This document shows, in pieces, positions 9,755 to 22,188 of a stretch of DNA of 64,000 nucleotides. Positions within the stretch are counted from its first letter, which is position 1. Each line of letters starts with the position of its first letter. The DNA comes from Codonopsis lanceolata (taxonomy: Eukaryota; Streptophyta; Magnoliopsida; Asterales; Campanulaceae), in contig CM028382.1 in assembly GCA_013146195.2 (NCBI GenBank), positions 10,734,767 to 10,798,766 of the forward strand, read 5' to 3'. Made by a program: the position numbers and the translations under genes. The notes under the pieces were generated by a model. That model saw nothing but the letters and a program-made list of their open reading frames with translations. It had not been told where the DNA came from and did no database searches.

Positions 9755-10540
9755 ATACTATCACATCAGGAAACAATGACCGATCACTTTAATCGTGAAT
9801 TTGATTTTACATGGTCGTAACTCATTAACACACTCAATCATATATGATAATTTTTCTCTCTTCATTCACATGAGCGGATCTGTCTAATACAAATGTTGAT
9901 TTGATTTTATGTGGCATTAGGCCTGATTATTACAACCTAAAACTCGTTAATCTATTTAAATCGACTTGAAAATTACCCGATCCAACCTAACTTGTTAACA
10001 TTTTTGAAATGTTAATGGGTTGACCGGTCGGCAAAAAAAGCCCAGCCCATCAAACATTTTAACGGGCCAGACTTCATATAAAGACAAACTATATAAAAAA
10101 AAATTAAAAACCTTCGATAAATATATATTCAACAATTAAAAATGTCGAAATTATAGATTCATAGCATAACAAACCGATGGAAACAAAATAACAAAGAGTA
10201 AAAACTAAAAAGTAGAACATAGAAAAAATAACTAAAAGTGATGCATATTTGATGAAACCCGTAAAGTGATGCATATTTTAAAAACAATTGATTATGCCTG
10301 TAATTTAACAACCAATTCATACAAAGTAGAGATTATTTGAGAGAGTCATTTACTCCAAAAATGAATGTAATACAATACTTAATAGCAAGATTGAAAATAT
10401 ATTGAAAAATTGAAAGATTCATTGGCAGTTGGCACAAAGAGAGTGAGAAGTAATACCTAATAGCAAGATTAATTGAACTCTGACTCTCTGAGTTTGAGAT
10501 GACGACAAAAAAAGGAAATAGCTAGGGCTAGGAATTAGGA
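9755..10540. other. AT-rich sequence with decayed repeat pieces
   Basis: Around 9960-10080 there is a TTAACGGGTTGACC-like stretch with its partial inverse (CGGGCCAG, CCAGCCC), resembling eroded ends of hAT-type elements. The rest is AT-rich and I recognise nothing in it. Confidence 0.35.
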
Positions 10541-11339
10541 AAGACAAAGATTTGTGTAAGATGGTCTTACGGATCTCAATCCGTAATACGGATCCTACAA
10601 CCCGCCTAAGTTCACAACCCACCCGTTTTATATGTTTTTCCGCATTATTTTACGACATCTTTTTGTTTCCAACTCATCACTTTGGCTTTACTTTACTTTC
10701 TCGTTTCTCTCTGCCTTTCTCCTCGTCTTTGCTCTCTCAATCTCTCCCAATCTCTCTGAAGTGATTTCTGCTCTCTCATCGTCAGTTTGTTCGTGCGAAG
10801 CCTGTCCGTTAGTGTGAAACATTTTCTTCGTTCGTCGCTCTTCGTTGTTGTTCGTCTGAGTTATTTTTCGGCTGATTTGTTCAAGGTATTTAGAAATAGA
10901 TTGTTCAAAACAAAATTCGATCATTGTTGTTTTTTCGCCTTGGTCTATATCGTGTTGTCTTGTATTGTGTGTTTAATTTTGCTATGATTGTTTTAGTTCA
11001 TTCTAGGGTTTATAGGGTTCTAGTTCTTAGCATGTTTGATCTTTCCATTAGCCTCTATACTGGTACGCTGTATATTCAGTTGAAACCAAATGTAAATTGA
11101 ACCTGGGGATGCATGCCAAATGCCAATACTACCAAATTGTCACTTTTTGATTGGTGTAAACTGTTGCTACCAAATGTAAGTAACATCAATATCTCTATTT
11201 TGCTGTGGAGAAATAATATAGGAAACATAATGTAGTTAAATTTATGTCAATTTTGATCTTCAATGTGTAACAATCATTATGCTTTTGAATGAAAATTATC
11301 AGTTTTAGCTTTTGGCATTGATTACATTTACGATCAATC

Positions 11340-12240
11340 AGAGTGTTACTTTTAGGCTTGACATGTGTCACTTTGAGAACAAAAGTGTGTCACTTTTGGA
11401 TAATTGTTGTCTTAGTTACTTTAAATCAGAGTGTCACTTTTAAACATAGAATGTGTCGCTTTTAAGTTTTACGTGTCACTTTTGGCAAAAAAAAATCACT
11501 TTTCATCTTTAAATTTTTATTCATAAGTGTCACGTTTAATGTGTCACTTTTAGGTATTAATTGTGTCACTTTTAGGCATTAGGTGTGTCACTTTTGGTAA
11601 AACAACCCACTTTTATAATCATATAATTTGTATCAATAAGAGTGTCACTTTTAGGCTTGGAGTGTGTTACTTTTAGGACTAAAGTGTGTCACTTTTAAGC
11701 AAGCGTTACCTCAGGTCCATTTACATGTTTAGCACCAAACAATATATCGTTTCAGACTTCAGACTTGTTTTAAAGCTAGCTAGTAATTGTGAAAGTTAAA
11801 TTGCATTTTGCATATGAATAAACTTTGGAATTGTTTGTATATGTCAATACTACCAACAAGTAATTAGCAAAACTATCAGTAGTATAGAGGCTACTTAATA
11901 GGTAGAGGCTACTTAATAAGTAGTACTGATTTAGAAGCTTTATAGTAATTTGGACTATTACTTATTGTGTGTCACTTTTAAGCTTTGAGTGTGTCACGTT
12001 TAGGCTTTAACTGTGTCACTTTTAGCTTAAAATGTTACTTTAAATCCCTCGATTTGTAACATTGAGTGTGTCACTTCTAAACATTGAGTGTGTCACTTCA
12101 GGTCTTAAATGTGTCACTTGTGGCAAAAAAAAAAAAAATTCACTTGTAATCCTTCATTTTTTTTTTATCAATAAGAGTATCACTTTTAGGCTTGAAGTGT
12201 GTTACTTTTAGGACTAAAGTGTGTCACTTTTGGACAAGTG
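11340..12240 (+). repeat. Dispersed direct repeats of TGTCACTTTT
   Basis: About 20 copies of (A/G)TGTCACTTTTAGG or close variants occur in one orientation, spaced roughly 20-60 bases apart. A larger duplicated piece, from GTGTCACTTTTAGGCTTG-like units through GTTACCTCAGGTCCATTTAC, occurs at about 11640-11735 and 12175-12265. The same array is found at 48780-49150. It sits upstream of the gene, where subterminal transposase-binding repeats of some DNA elements lie. Confidence 0.8.
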
Positions 12241-12376
12241 TTACCTCAGGTCCATTTACATGTTTAGCACTAAACAATATATCATTTTAGACTTGTTTTA
12301 AAGCTAGCTAGTAATTGTGAAAGTTAAGTTGCATTTTGCTTATGAGTAAACTTTGGAATTGTTTGTATATGTCTAG

Positions 12377-13661
12377 ATGGAAAACAAGAGGAAGCAACAA
12401 AGTTCAACAAAAACTTCTACAAAGAAACAAAAGGTTTCAAATGAGAGGTTAGTGATATGTTCTTAAACCATTTATTTTTCCAAGTATGTAGTTTAGAAGA
12501 AGCTCCAATGTCATGATTTTGTCACTTTAGGATGCAACTGTCACTTGGACTGATTAAGTTTATTCAATGAACATAGTACCATTTCAAATGTGTGGCAATG
12601 AATTATGTAAATGATCAGGTTCATGCATGAATAAATTATGAATAAATCTATCTGTGATGATCACTTAGGACTGGACTTGACTTCACTGATTTTCATAAGA
12701 GTCACATTTTTTTTGGCTTGAATGGTGTCCACTTTTTTGCAGTGATCTTCTTATGCTTTGTTTGATATCTTATGCTTTTGTTTTCTGCAGTGATTTACTT
12801 TCTAAGTCTAAGCCTCAAGGTTTGTATGATGTTGTGAAGGAAATGACTACAACACAAAAAGAAGATGTTTCAAAAATTAGATTTGGTGGCCTGTTGGAGA
12901 TGAAAATAAATTATCTCCCAGTCTATATGCTAGGTTGGTTAGTACATAGGTTTAATTAATGGAATGAGTAGGATGTTGAATATAAATGACACAAAACAGT
13001 TTATTATTATGGTTGACGATGTTTCTGATATTTTTCTTCTTCCAAGAAATAGTGGAAGAAATGTTTTGGTTTTAAAAAGGAATGAAAGCACATATATGGT
13101 TGCTGATTTCAAAAAGAGGTGTGGTATTATTGGAAATACATCTGTTTCATTTTTGAAAAGTCTATTTCTTACCCGTTTTAAAGAAGGTGGAGATGACTTC
13201 AAAAGGTTTTTTGTTTTGTTCAGCTTGGCAAGTTTTTTGGCCCCAAGTTCTAACTATACAATAGATTTTTCCTTTTTAAAATCTTTGATGGATAAGGATG
13301 AAATTTCATAACTGGACTGGTGCTCATTTGTTTTGGATAGGCTTTGTAAATCTGTTTCTAAGTACAATAGCAAGTCTTCTACCCAAGTAAATGGGTGTGT
13401 TATGGTACTCCAAATCGCCTACTTCCATCGATTGAAATGGAAAGGCAATATTGAGCTTTCTATTCTTCCATTAATTCAACATTGGACCACATCAAAAATA
13501 CGGAACATAATTAAAGAAGAGAGAAGTGTAGGAGAGTTTGGCCAGGGAGAGTGGGTGGACACCTACCCTATATCAGGAAACTTTTGAGGGCCAAAGCTAT
13601 ATCAAATTTGCATTACCAAAGGGACAACTAGGTGATGTAGATATTCACAAACTATCTAAAG
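12377..13661 (+). pseudogene. Ulp1-protease-associated (DUF1985-like) N-terminal gene fragment
   Basis: Exon 1 (ATG at 12377 to 12447) encodes a Lys-rich start, MENKRKQQSSTKTSTKKQ. A donor (AG|GTTAGTG) and an acceptor (TTTTCTGCAG, ending 12790) keep the frame into exon 2. There the phrases IRFGGLLEMKI and LGWLVHRF match the opening domain of plant proteins linked to Ulp1-type cysteine proteases. Further on FVLFSLASFLAPSSNY and GCVMVLQIAYF fit the next part of that domain. Exon 2 has an in-frame stop with a frame change near 12957, a stop at 13309, and a loss of frame after 13587. The catalytic His-Asp-Cys part is absent because a gypsy LTR starts at 13662. Confidence 0.65.
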
Positions 13662-16487
13662 TGTGACGACCCGACCCGGACCCCAATGCGAGATCCCGAA
13701 TCGTGCCGTCCAAATAAACAATAACACAAGCATGCACAAGTAGGATTATAAAATTCATGTGGCGCAACATCGCATACGAATAATAACTCGGCTACACTTG
13801 GCCGGAAAAGCAACTTAAAATAAACAAGTCATCGGCGACGTTACAGCCGAAACCTAACAACTACTCCTACAATATTAACACATGCTTATAAAACCTCAAC
13901 GGCCACAACATGCCGGAGACAACAACAACAATAATAATTAAACGAGCTTTAGCGGAAGAAACTGTAGCGAACCATAAACATATAAACATGCTCGACGTAT
14001 AAGTCGGCATACAAAAGATTACAAGTGTTAAACCATTAAGTTAACTACAACAACAAAATTCCCAAGACAAGTCTAAGTGACTTGTTTCCCGACGTCCTTT
14101 CCAAAATAAAAGACTAATAACAAAAGTCCAAAAGAGCAACCTTGCTCACAAACGACCAAGCGTGAATAAAGCGAGTCTATCTCGGACCGTCTCCTCGGCT
14201 CGGATCTAAGGAAACAAAACAAACAAATAGGGTAAGTCGAAAGACTTAGTAAGTTACTACAATGCATGTTCATGTTATAGCATGACATTTATCTCAATTA
14301 TGGTACATGATCATCATATAGCACTTAGCACATTATTCACATAAGTGCGGGAAAATAAATCATACAAGTAGGATATGATATAGTCACGGCCGCTTCGTAG
14401 CTCCTGCAATACATTCTGTTACTGGTTCGTGCCATCGATGTTTTGTGAATTCATCAACTCATACCGAGAACCTACTCGATTTCATTAGCAAGCCAATGCG
14501 GCACGTATTGTTACGGCAAAGGGGCTACTTCCCCACTGCGGCCCACAGTGGAGGCGTGTGTGAGGTCCCGGGTGCGGCGATCCATAGCGAGCACGAATCC
14601 CATAATTCGTGAAGGCGATGCATCGTCCCACCCTGACTTAATAAACAAACCAAATAATGCCAGCTGGACTCAATGTGATGCACAAGTAGATATTTACTTG
14701 ACTTAAACCAATCAAGGACCGAATTCGACAAGAGCGAACTCGACCAACCAAGTAGGGTATTAATCTCTACCATAAAAACATGTCAAGGCAATTAATTGCT
14801 CAAAACCAATCTTTCATAACAACTTGTTGTAAACAATTAAACCAAGCTCATACTTGAGTAAACCAAATCAAACGGTGTCCAAACTTCGTAGGGATTGAAA
14901 CTAGAGTTCAACATGTTCAAATCTTCCCTAGAGTCGACTCCGTTGAGTCTTTTCTCTAAATTCCCAATTTTGGAGAAATTGAAGCTATGTGCTTCATAAC
15001 CCAACCTAGGTCATTTCTAGGTTCAACAAGGTTGTAAATTCATCAAGGCATTGCAATGTGATTCATATACATCATAGAGTTCAACTTTGAGGATAGAACA
15101 CATAATAGCTTAACAACATACAATGTAGGCTCAAATTAGGGCATTCACATATTGCACTCATTCAAGCAACATATATAATACATGTTTCTAACATGATCAA
15201 AACCTTAAATAGACAAGATGAAAGAGTTTTATAAACTTCCATAGGCAAGAAATCATCCTATACATGCTCCTAGCAAGTTCATACTTTCAAAATACAAGTA
15301 AGAAGGCATAGAAGCATATATGTGTCCTCATTGACCTCAATCACCATAGGCTTTGTTTCCTTAGGGTCAATGAGAACTAAATAGAAGAAGAAGAAGAGTA
15401 ACTTACAAGTGTTCTACACCAAAGAAAGCAAAGAAAGAAACTAATCGGTTGAAAACGATCTTCTCTTCGAGCTCCACACTTTTGATGAAGGTGGCTTGAG
15501 CAAATGGAGAATGGATGAGGGAAGACCAAGAGCAAAGCTTCAAGAAGCCATGGGAGAGCTTGAGAGAGGATGAATCTCGTTTTTGGAGAGTGAGGGAGAG
15601 AAATGAAGGTCAAAATCTGAAAATGTGGCTTATATTGGTCTAGAATTTGAGTGGGACATGTGTCAAGACCTTGTGGTCTCTTTCCAAATCTGATTTTGTG
15701 GCTTAATGATCATTAGAGCTCTCTTAATCCATCATTAAAACTAGTTAGGGATGTTAGGACTTAAGTGAGGAGGGTTAGGGAGGTTTAGGAAAGGTTTAGA
15801 TAGGGGGTTTGGGTATAAAAGTCGTTCAACTTCAGAACAGGGGAAAAATCCCTAGATGTTGAGGCGGGCGCCTCAACTTCCTCCAGGGCGCCAACCGCTG
15901 AGCCCTTCTCCGATTCTCGATCATTTTGTAATTGCTCCCGTAACTTGAGGCGGGCGCCTCACAAGCCAGCGCCTCGGCTTCTCGAACCTCCAAAACTTGG
16001 TCTAAACAAGTCCTAAATGGTCCCAAACTTATGGGCAACCATTCTAAGGTCTAACCCAACTCAAAACAAGTCGGAAACGCACCCGAACAACATCCGGAAC
16101 AAGGTAGAACAAGGTTCGATTCACGCAACGAATGGTTAACGCATCAAACTCCAATCAAACACCAATCAAACTAGGATAACTTGGACATGAAAAAGGCTTG
16201 TTTCAACATGGTTATGACCTGAATATAAAGCCAAGAACTCAACGAACACATCGCACGATGAAATAGAAGCAATACGAGCAACGACGGGAAAATCGCTAAG
16301 ACCAAAACAAGGCAATCAAACCGGCGATTCAACAAACAAGCTTACATGATTCTAAACGTGTTAAGGGCTTCATGAATGACTTATGAATGTTTCTAAAACA
16401 TTTATAAACTAAGTAAACATGCTCACAATCATCAAGAAAACAAGAAGACAAGCATACAATGCACATGCAAGAATACGGGGTGTTACA
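13662..16487 (-). mobile_element. 3' LTR of the minus-strand Tekay-like element
   Basis: Read on the minus strand it begins TGTAACACCCCG (16487) and ends GGGTCGGGTCGTCACA (13662), with TG...CA ends over 2826 bp. A TATA-like CCAATATAAGCC lies near 15640. Segments such as CGATCCATAGCGA (about 14578-14590) match the LTR at 25532-34318 in the opposite orientation, so both belong to one family. It contains GC-rich pieces (GGCGGGCGCCTC at about 15863 and 15950) that recur at about 31045-31140. Confidence 0.85.
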
Positions 16488-16503
16488 CTCTCCCCTCCTT
16501 TAG
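16488..16503 (-). promoter_or_regulatory. Polypurine tract of the minus-strand gypsy element
   Basis: On the minus strand AAAGGAGGGGAGAG lies directly before the LTR start TGTAACACC. This is the expected plus-strand primer site and it fixes the LTR border. Confidence 0.8.
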
Positions 16504-19500
16504 GAATTTAGTCCCTAAATTCTTACCAAGTTCATCAAACAAATGTGGATGCTTCTCGCGCATCTCCGCCTCCGCTTCCCAAGTCGCTTCTCAATGTTGT
16601 GGTTCCTCCAAAGAACTTTAACTAAGGGAATTCGTTTGGTTCGTAGCACTTGCTCTTTGGTATCCAAAATCTTCACGGGCTTTTCAACGTAAGACATATC
16701 CGGCTCAAACGTTATCTCCTCATACTCAAGTACATGGGACTCATCTTTCAAATACTTTCGCAACATGGAAACATGGAAGACATTATGAGTCTCCGAAAGT
16801 GAAGGTGGCAATGCAATACGATACGCTAAGGACCCAACTCTCTCAAGAACCTCGAATGGGCCAATGTACCTCTGTAAGCTTCCCTTTCTGCCGAATCTTT
16901 CTCCGCATCTCCCGGTGTTACCTTCAAGAACACGTAGTCTCCCACTTGGAACTCAAGATCTCGCTCTCGATTGTCCGCCAACTCTTTGTCGACTTTGAGC
17001 GCGCAATCGATCTCTAATCAACTTCACGCCTCAACCGATCGTTGCACTAACTCGGAACCCCAAAGTTTCGCTTCTCCAACTTCGTCCCAACAAATTGGTG
17101 ATCTACACTTACGCCCATACAAAGCTTCATACGGCGCCATCTTGATACTCGACTGATAACTGTTATTATACGCAAACTCGGCTAAAGGTAAGTGAGAATC
17201 CCAGCCTTCCCTTGAAATCTACAAGACAAGCTCGCAAAGATATCCTCCAAAATCTGAATCAATCGCTTGACCGACCATCCGCTTGCATGGATGAAAAGTC
17301 AGCATCAAGTCTAATTTGGTCCCCAAAGCTTGCAACGACTTCCAAAATCTAGATGTGAACCTCGGATCTCTATCGACACAATACTCACAGTACGCCATGA
17401 AGTCTCACGATCTCCTCGAATATACAAAGTCGCTAACCGAAGTCAATGAATAAGTGATAGCTATCGAATAAAGTGTGCGACTTAGTCAATCTGTCAACTA
17501 TAACCCAAACCGCATTAAATCCTCGCGCTGTAACCCTTCACAAAATCCATAGTAATAAACTCCCACTTCCATTCAGAATCTCAAGTGGTTGTAGAAATCC
17601 CGCAGCCTCCTCGATGTTCAACCTTAACCCGTTGCCGACAAGTCAAACACTTTGACACATACTCCGCAATTTCCCTCTTCATGCCGTTCCACCAAAATTG
17701 TCTTTTCAAATCTAAGTACATCTTTGTGCTCCCCGGGTGAATGGTATACTTCGCTTTATGAGCCTCATCAAGAACCAACCTCTTCAATTCAGTATTAGAA
17801 GGAACACAAATTCTACCTCGAAATGTCAAAGTACCCTCACTATTAATCACAAAATCAGCGATACATTTTCACCAACCCATCAATAATTTTCTTCAACTCC
17901 TGATCATTCCAAGGCTTGCGCTTCTCTAATTTTCCCAAATAAACCGGCGTGAGCACTAACATTTGCGAAAATCACACCTCTATCATAAACACTAGGACCC
18001 CAATCTCGCAAATCTTCCAACATCTTCCATTCTCTAACCATCATACAAGACATGTGAACTTTCCTACTCAAGGCATCCGCTACTACATTTGCCTTCCCTG
18101 ATGATACAAAATAGTGCAATCATGATCTTTTAATTTCTCCATCCATCTTCTTTGCCTCATGTTTAACTCTTTTTGAGAAAACAAATACTTCAAACTTTTA
18201 TGATCGGTGAAAGTCTCAAACTTAGCCCCATACAAGTAGTGTTTCCATTTATGCAACGCGAAAATGATCGCAGCCAACTCCAAATCGTGTGTCGGATGCT
18301 GGGTAATTCTCATGAATAGACAACTTCCTCGACGCATAGGCGATAACTCTTCCATTTTGCATCAAACACAACCCAAACCTTCCTTAGAAGCATCGCTATA
18401 AATCACAAAATTATCTCCTCCACTAGGCAAAGCCAAAATAGGTGCCGCGTCAACCGCTTTAAGCTCTTGGAAACTAGCTTCACATTTCTCGCCCAAACAA
18501 ATGGCATATTCTTTTGTGTCAATCTAGTCATAGGAGTCACAATCCGAGAAAAACCTCAATAAATCTCCGTAATAACCCGCTAGACCCAAGAAACTCCGAA
18601 CCCTCGGAATCGAACTAGGCCTCTTCCAATTCATCACCGCTTAGAAGGATCAACGGCTATCCCTGCGCTAGAAACTATATGCCCCAAAAAGATACTTCCT
18701 CAAGCCAAAAGGCACATTTACTAAACTTTGCGTAAAGTCAAGTGTTTCTCCCGAAGAATAGACAACACAATCCTCAAGTGTTTCTCATGCTCCTCCCGAG
18801 ATTTCGAATACACTAGATATCATCAATAAAGACTACCACGAAACAATCAAGATAACTATGAAAGACACGGTTCATCAAGTCCATAAACACCGCTGGTGCA
18901 TTCAACCCAAACGGCATCACTACAAATTCAAAGTGCCCATATCTAGCGAAAAGCCGTCTTCGAATGTCTTCTCTCTAACCTTCAATTGGTAGTAACCCCA
19001 TCTCAAATCAAGCTTAGAATACACAATAGACCCTTGCAATTGGTCAAAGAGATCATCAATGTGGGGTAGTGGATATTTATTCTTAATGGTCACCTTATTC
19101 AATTCCCCGATAATCTATACATAACCGCAAACTCCCATCTTTCTTCCTCACAAACAAGACAGCGCCCCTAAGGCGACACACTCGGTTTAATAAACCAATC
19201 TCTAGAGTTCTTGCAACCGAAGTTTTCAACTCCCTAAGCTCACGCTGGCGCCATCCTATACGGTGCCTTAGAAATCGGTGAAGTCCCCGGAATAAGCTCA
19301 ATACAAAATTCTAGCTCTCTATCTGGGTGGCATAGCATGGTCGGTAGAAAACACATCGAAACTCACATACTACCTGAACCTCTTCTAATTTCGGCGAAGA
19401 CTTCTTCTTATCAACAACGCATGCAAGATAACCCGTGCACACCCTTGAGACAATAATTTTCTAGCCCTTAGAGCGGAAATAAATGCAAATCACTGATGCA

Positions 19501-20700
19501 TGATCACCCACAAATGTAAATTCAGCACACCCACATAAAAAGTAACCCTCTTTCTATGGCGGTCAACTATAGCATGATAAGCACATAACCATCCATGCCA
19601 AGAATCACATCAAAATCACGTATAGGTAGAACTACCAAGTCTGCATGCAAAGTGTGGTCACCCACCAAAACATCACAAGATTTAAACACTTCAGATGCGA
19701 GCATAAATTTCCCGAGCGGGTAGACACTTCAAGCAAATATGGCAAAGGTTGAGGCAATACGCATAGATTCTCAATAAAGTGCGGCTAAGCAACATAAGAA
19801 TGCGAAGACCCCGGATCTATGAGAACTCGAGCCTTATGATCGAATATAGAAAGAGTACCTCCTATCACCGCCGTAGACCCCAATGAACCTCGCACCGATC
19901 AAGCGCAAACACACGGCCCCGCACTTTTGGTTTACCATCCCCATCTCTTAGCCCCTGCATTGTTGACCGGCGCTACTGCATTGATTGGCCTTAAGCTTTG
20001 GACAATCTTTCCTCATGTGAGTTCCATCACCACAATAGTAACATTTCCCCGTCTTTCCCCAACACCTATCAGCTGTGTGCCCAGACTTCTGACAGAAAGA
20101 ACAAATCATGGTCTCATTACGATCCTTGTTGCCTCTCGAGATGAAGAAGTATTGTTACCTTGCTTCCCGTGATTGTGGCCTACTTGGCCTCCACTTCTCC
20201 TATCACGCGCGCCTTTGATATCCCCTTCTATTACCCGAATTATTCCCCCGATTGGTGCTCGAGTAGATTGTCGTGCATTACTAGAATTATTCTTGACCCT
20301 GTCCTCAATATCTTGTTCCACCTCATACGCTCGATCAACCGCACTTAAGTGCTAAAATCCTTCTAAATTCAGTCCTCAATCAAACGTATGCGTCCTCCTG
20401 TGCTTCAGAAGAAGAATGAGCTTAATCCCTCGCGCTAGAATTTGTTTCCTAAACTCAGCCCTCTCCCTTTGAAAATCCTTTAACAAACTTATGTGTTCTC
20501 TTAAATGTCAGCATGCTCCTCCTCATCTCCATATCCCAACATAGTAGGAATCATCCATAACTCAGACACGCACATAGGTTTCATTAAGCTCAAAAGGGTG
20601 GTGTCTTCCTCTGCCTGAATTTCGAGGTGGTGGTGGTGGTGCTCCTCAGCCTTGATCCCTCGGCCGTACTCCGCCACGGACCCATTGTCTGGTGGTACTT
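16504..20700 (-). pseudogene. Tekay-like gag-pol polyprotein, broken
   Basis: Recognisable parts, in coding order: two CCHC knuckles (about 20105-20010); the protease motif LIDPGSSHSYV (about 19830-19795); RT pieces [16 protein letters not shown] (near 19130) and [17 protein letters not shown] (near 19060); RNase H with [11 protein letters not shown] and VVADALSRK (18355-17904); the H2C2 integrase zinc region HPGSTKMYLDLKR (about 17740); and the tail FHVSMLRKYL to the chromovirus-like VKVLWRNHN (16811-16510). Stops and one-base shifts separate these blocks, and the integrase core (17580-16900) is badly worn. It would encode capsid, protease, reverse transcriptase/RNase H and integrase if intact, but no open frame exceeds 100 codons. 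Confidence 0.85.
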
Positions 20701-20737
20701 CAGGGGTAATTTAGGCATTGCCTAATTTATCTTGTCC

Positions 20738-21051
20738 TCACTCTCTTGGTCAAAATAGAATTTTATATTGGAATTATTGTATACAAATAACAACTCTGTA
20801 GGATTTAATTAGGATTCTTTATTATCTCTATTTTATATTGAATTAAATATTGGTACTAATAATTTTCTCTTACATGGTGATATAAACAAAAAAGAAAGAA
20901 AATCAAAAGAAAAGAAAACAAAAAGAAAGAAAAGAAAAAGAAAGAAAGAAAATCAAAAAGAAAGAAACCAAAACGAAAAAGAAAAAGGCAAAAGAAAAAA
21001 AAAAAACAAAAGAAAAAGAAAACATTGGCCCCCCCACCCCCATAATTAAAT

Positions 21052-21105
<54 letters not shown>

Positions 21106-21316
21106 CCTCAATGCCCTCTCTGCCATATTTTTTCCCCAGTACACAATCACTCCCTCTTTTTCTCTCTCATAATTTCCCTCACTCCCCAACTTAATTCTCT
21201 CTCCAAAATTCTCACTCCATCCGTTTAATCTCTCACCCTCACAAACCCACTCGTTATTCCACTCACTCACACACACTTATAAATAAACTCCTTGATGGTA
21301 TCACTCTCTTGGTCAA
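20738..21316. repeat. 16-bp direct repeats flanking purine, TA and pyrimidine tracts
   Basis: TCACTCTCTTGGTCAA occurs at 20738-20753 and again at 21301-21316. Between them lie an A/G tract (20886-21022), a C run, a (TA)n microsatellite (21052-21103) and a C/T-rich stretch (21105-21290). The last parts echo the LTR promoter layout at 4040-4640. The segment may be an old insertion in, or a duplication of, the start of the copia LTR that follows. The cause is not resolved. Confidence 0.5.
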
Positions 21317-22131
21317 TTAGGAAATTGTAGTAGGATTTTTATTAGGATTCAAATAGGTGATATTTTTGGTAATTAAATTTGCTTGTATATTTGTTGGTTT
21401 AATTTCTTTCCTAGTAGGATGTGGTGTTGTTGCCGTGAATGTGCAGTGATTCCTTGGTGTCTTGGATTTCAAGTCATTGCAGCCTATATATAGCGATGCC
21501 GAAAGCAATTTTGCAAAAATATACGTGAGAACCGAGAGCATTTTAGTAGAATTTGGTCAAGAGTCAGTGAGCGTAAAAGAGAGAGTTGATCCCTTTTCTT
21601 TCTTGTGTGCCGAATTAGAGAGAAGAGATCAACACCTCATATACAACGATTGTTCTCAAGACCGCCGTGAACATACCTGCCGCAGTTAATATCTTCAGAA
21701 CACGCCTGTGTTTCCCCGAAGTCGTTGTTTCGTGCTTCCGCTTTTGTTATTTGTCTTGGAAGTCGCTTTTAGTCTTTGATTATTTTCTTCCCACGCTTGG
21801 TCCGATAGTTTATGTGGGTTTTGTGATCTCCAAGATTCTATATCTTGTGAGATTTTTGTGTAAACCGTTAAGGTTCAAAAACGCTTTGAGTTTAATATAA
21901 TTTGTTGCCTTGAGGCTTGATCTACAAGATTGATTCTTGTAGATTGTTTTTGTGTGATTTTCTGCCTTACTAAGTCTGCTTTGATTTCAAATCACAAAAC
22001 AAAACTTCCGCCGCAATTTTCTCAGGAAACACTTTTAGTTCACATTGTTACCGCCTATTGTTGCAACATTCACCGCAACATTGATCGTAACATCGCTCCA
22101 TATTGAGTTTCCGTGGCATCGCGTTCTTTCA
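21294..22131 (+). mobile_element. 5' LTR of a SIRE-like copia element
   Basis: It ends CGTTCTTTCA directly before a primer site (ATTGGTATCAGAGC at 22132-22145). The left border is placed at a TG near 21294 but could lie farther left, since the sequence after the 16-bp repeat at 20738 is weakly similar. No matching 3' LTR is in the window. Confidence 0.55.
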
Positions 22132-22145
22132 ATTGGTATCAGAGC
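22132..22145 (+). promoter_or_regulatory. Primer-binding site of the copia element
   Basis: ATTGGTATCAGAGC, complementary to initiator tRNA-Met, follows the LTR end and precedes the gag start by 43 bases. Confidence 0.85.
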
Positions 22146-22188
22146 CTACTCTTGATATCACTAAGAGTCGATTCTGCTTAAAGACGTG

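Larger units (their letters stand above)
10540..13661 (+). mobile_element. Left part of a MULE-like element carrying a Ulp1/DUF1985-type gene
   Basis: The left end (about 10543-10605: GACAAAGATTTG, then GGTCTTACGGATC) matches, inverted, the right end of the 9-bp-TSD element at 48413-50141 (GATCCGTAAGACCGTCC, then CAAGTCTTTGCC). Inside are a CT-rich leader (10680-10760), an array of TGTCACTTTT motifs shared with that second element, and a broken gene. The right half is missing because a minus-strand gypsy element begins at 13662. The superfamily is inferred from the relative. Confidence 0.6.
13662..20720 (-). mobile_element. Minus-strand Tekay-like Ty3/gypsy element, 5' end truncated
   Basis: On the minus strand the order is gag zinc knuckles (about 20010-20105), protease (about 19800), RT, RNase H, integrase and C-terminal tail (to about 16500), then a polypurine tract and a 2.8-kb 3' LTR. 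The 5' LTR is missing: the gag region fades at about 20700, where unrelated sequence begins. The element cut the Ulp1-like gene on its left. The C-terminal motifs (HNVFHVSMLRKY, VLRTKRIPLVKVLW) point to the chromovirus Tekay/Del group. Confidence 0.85.
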
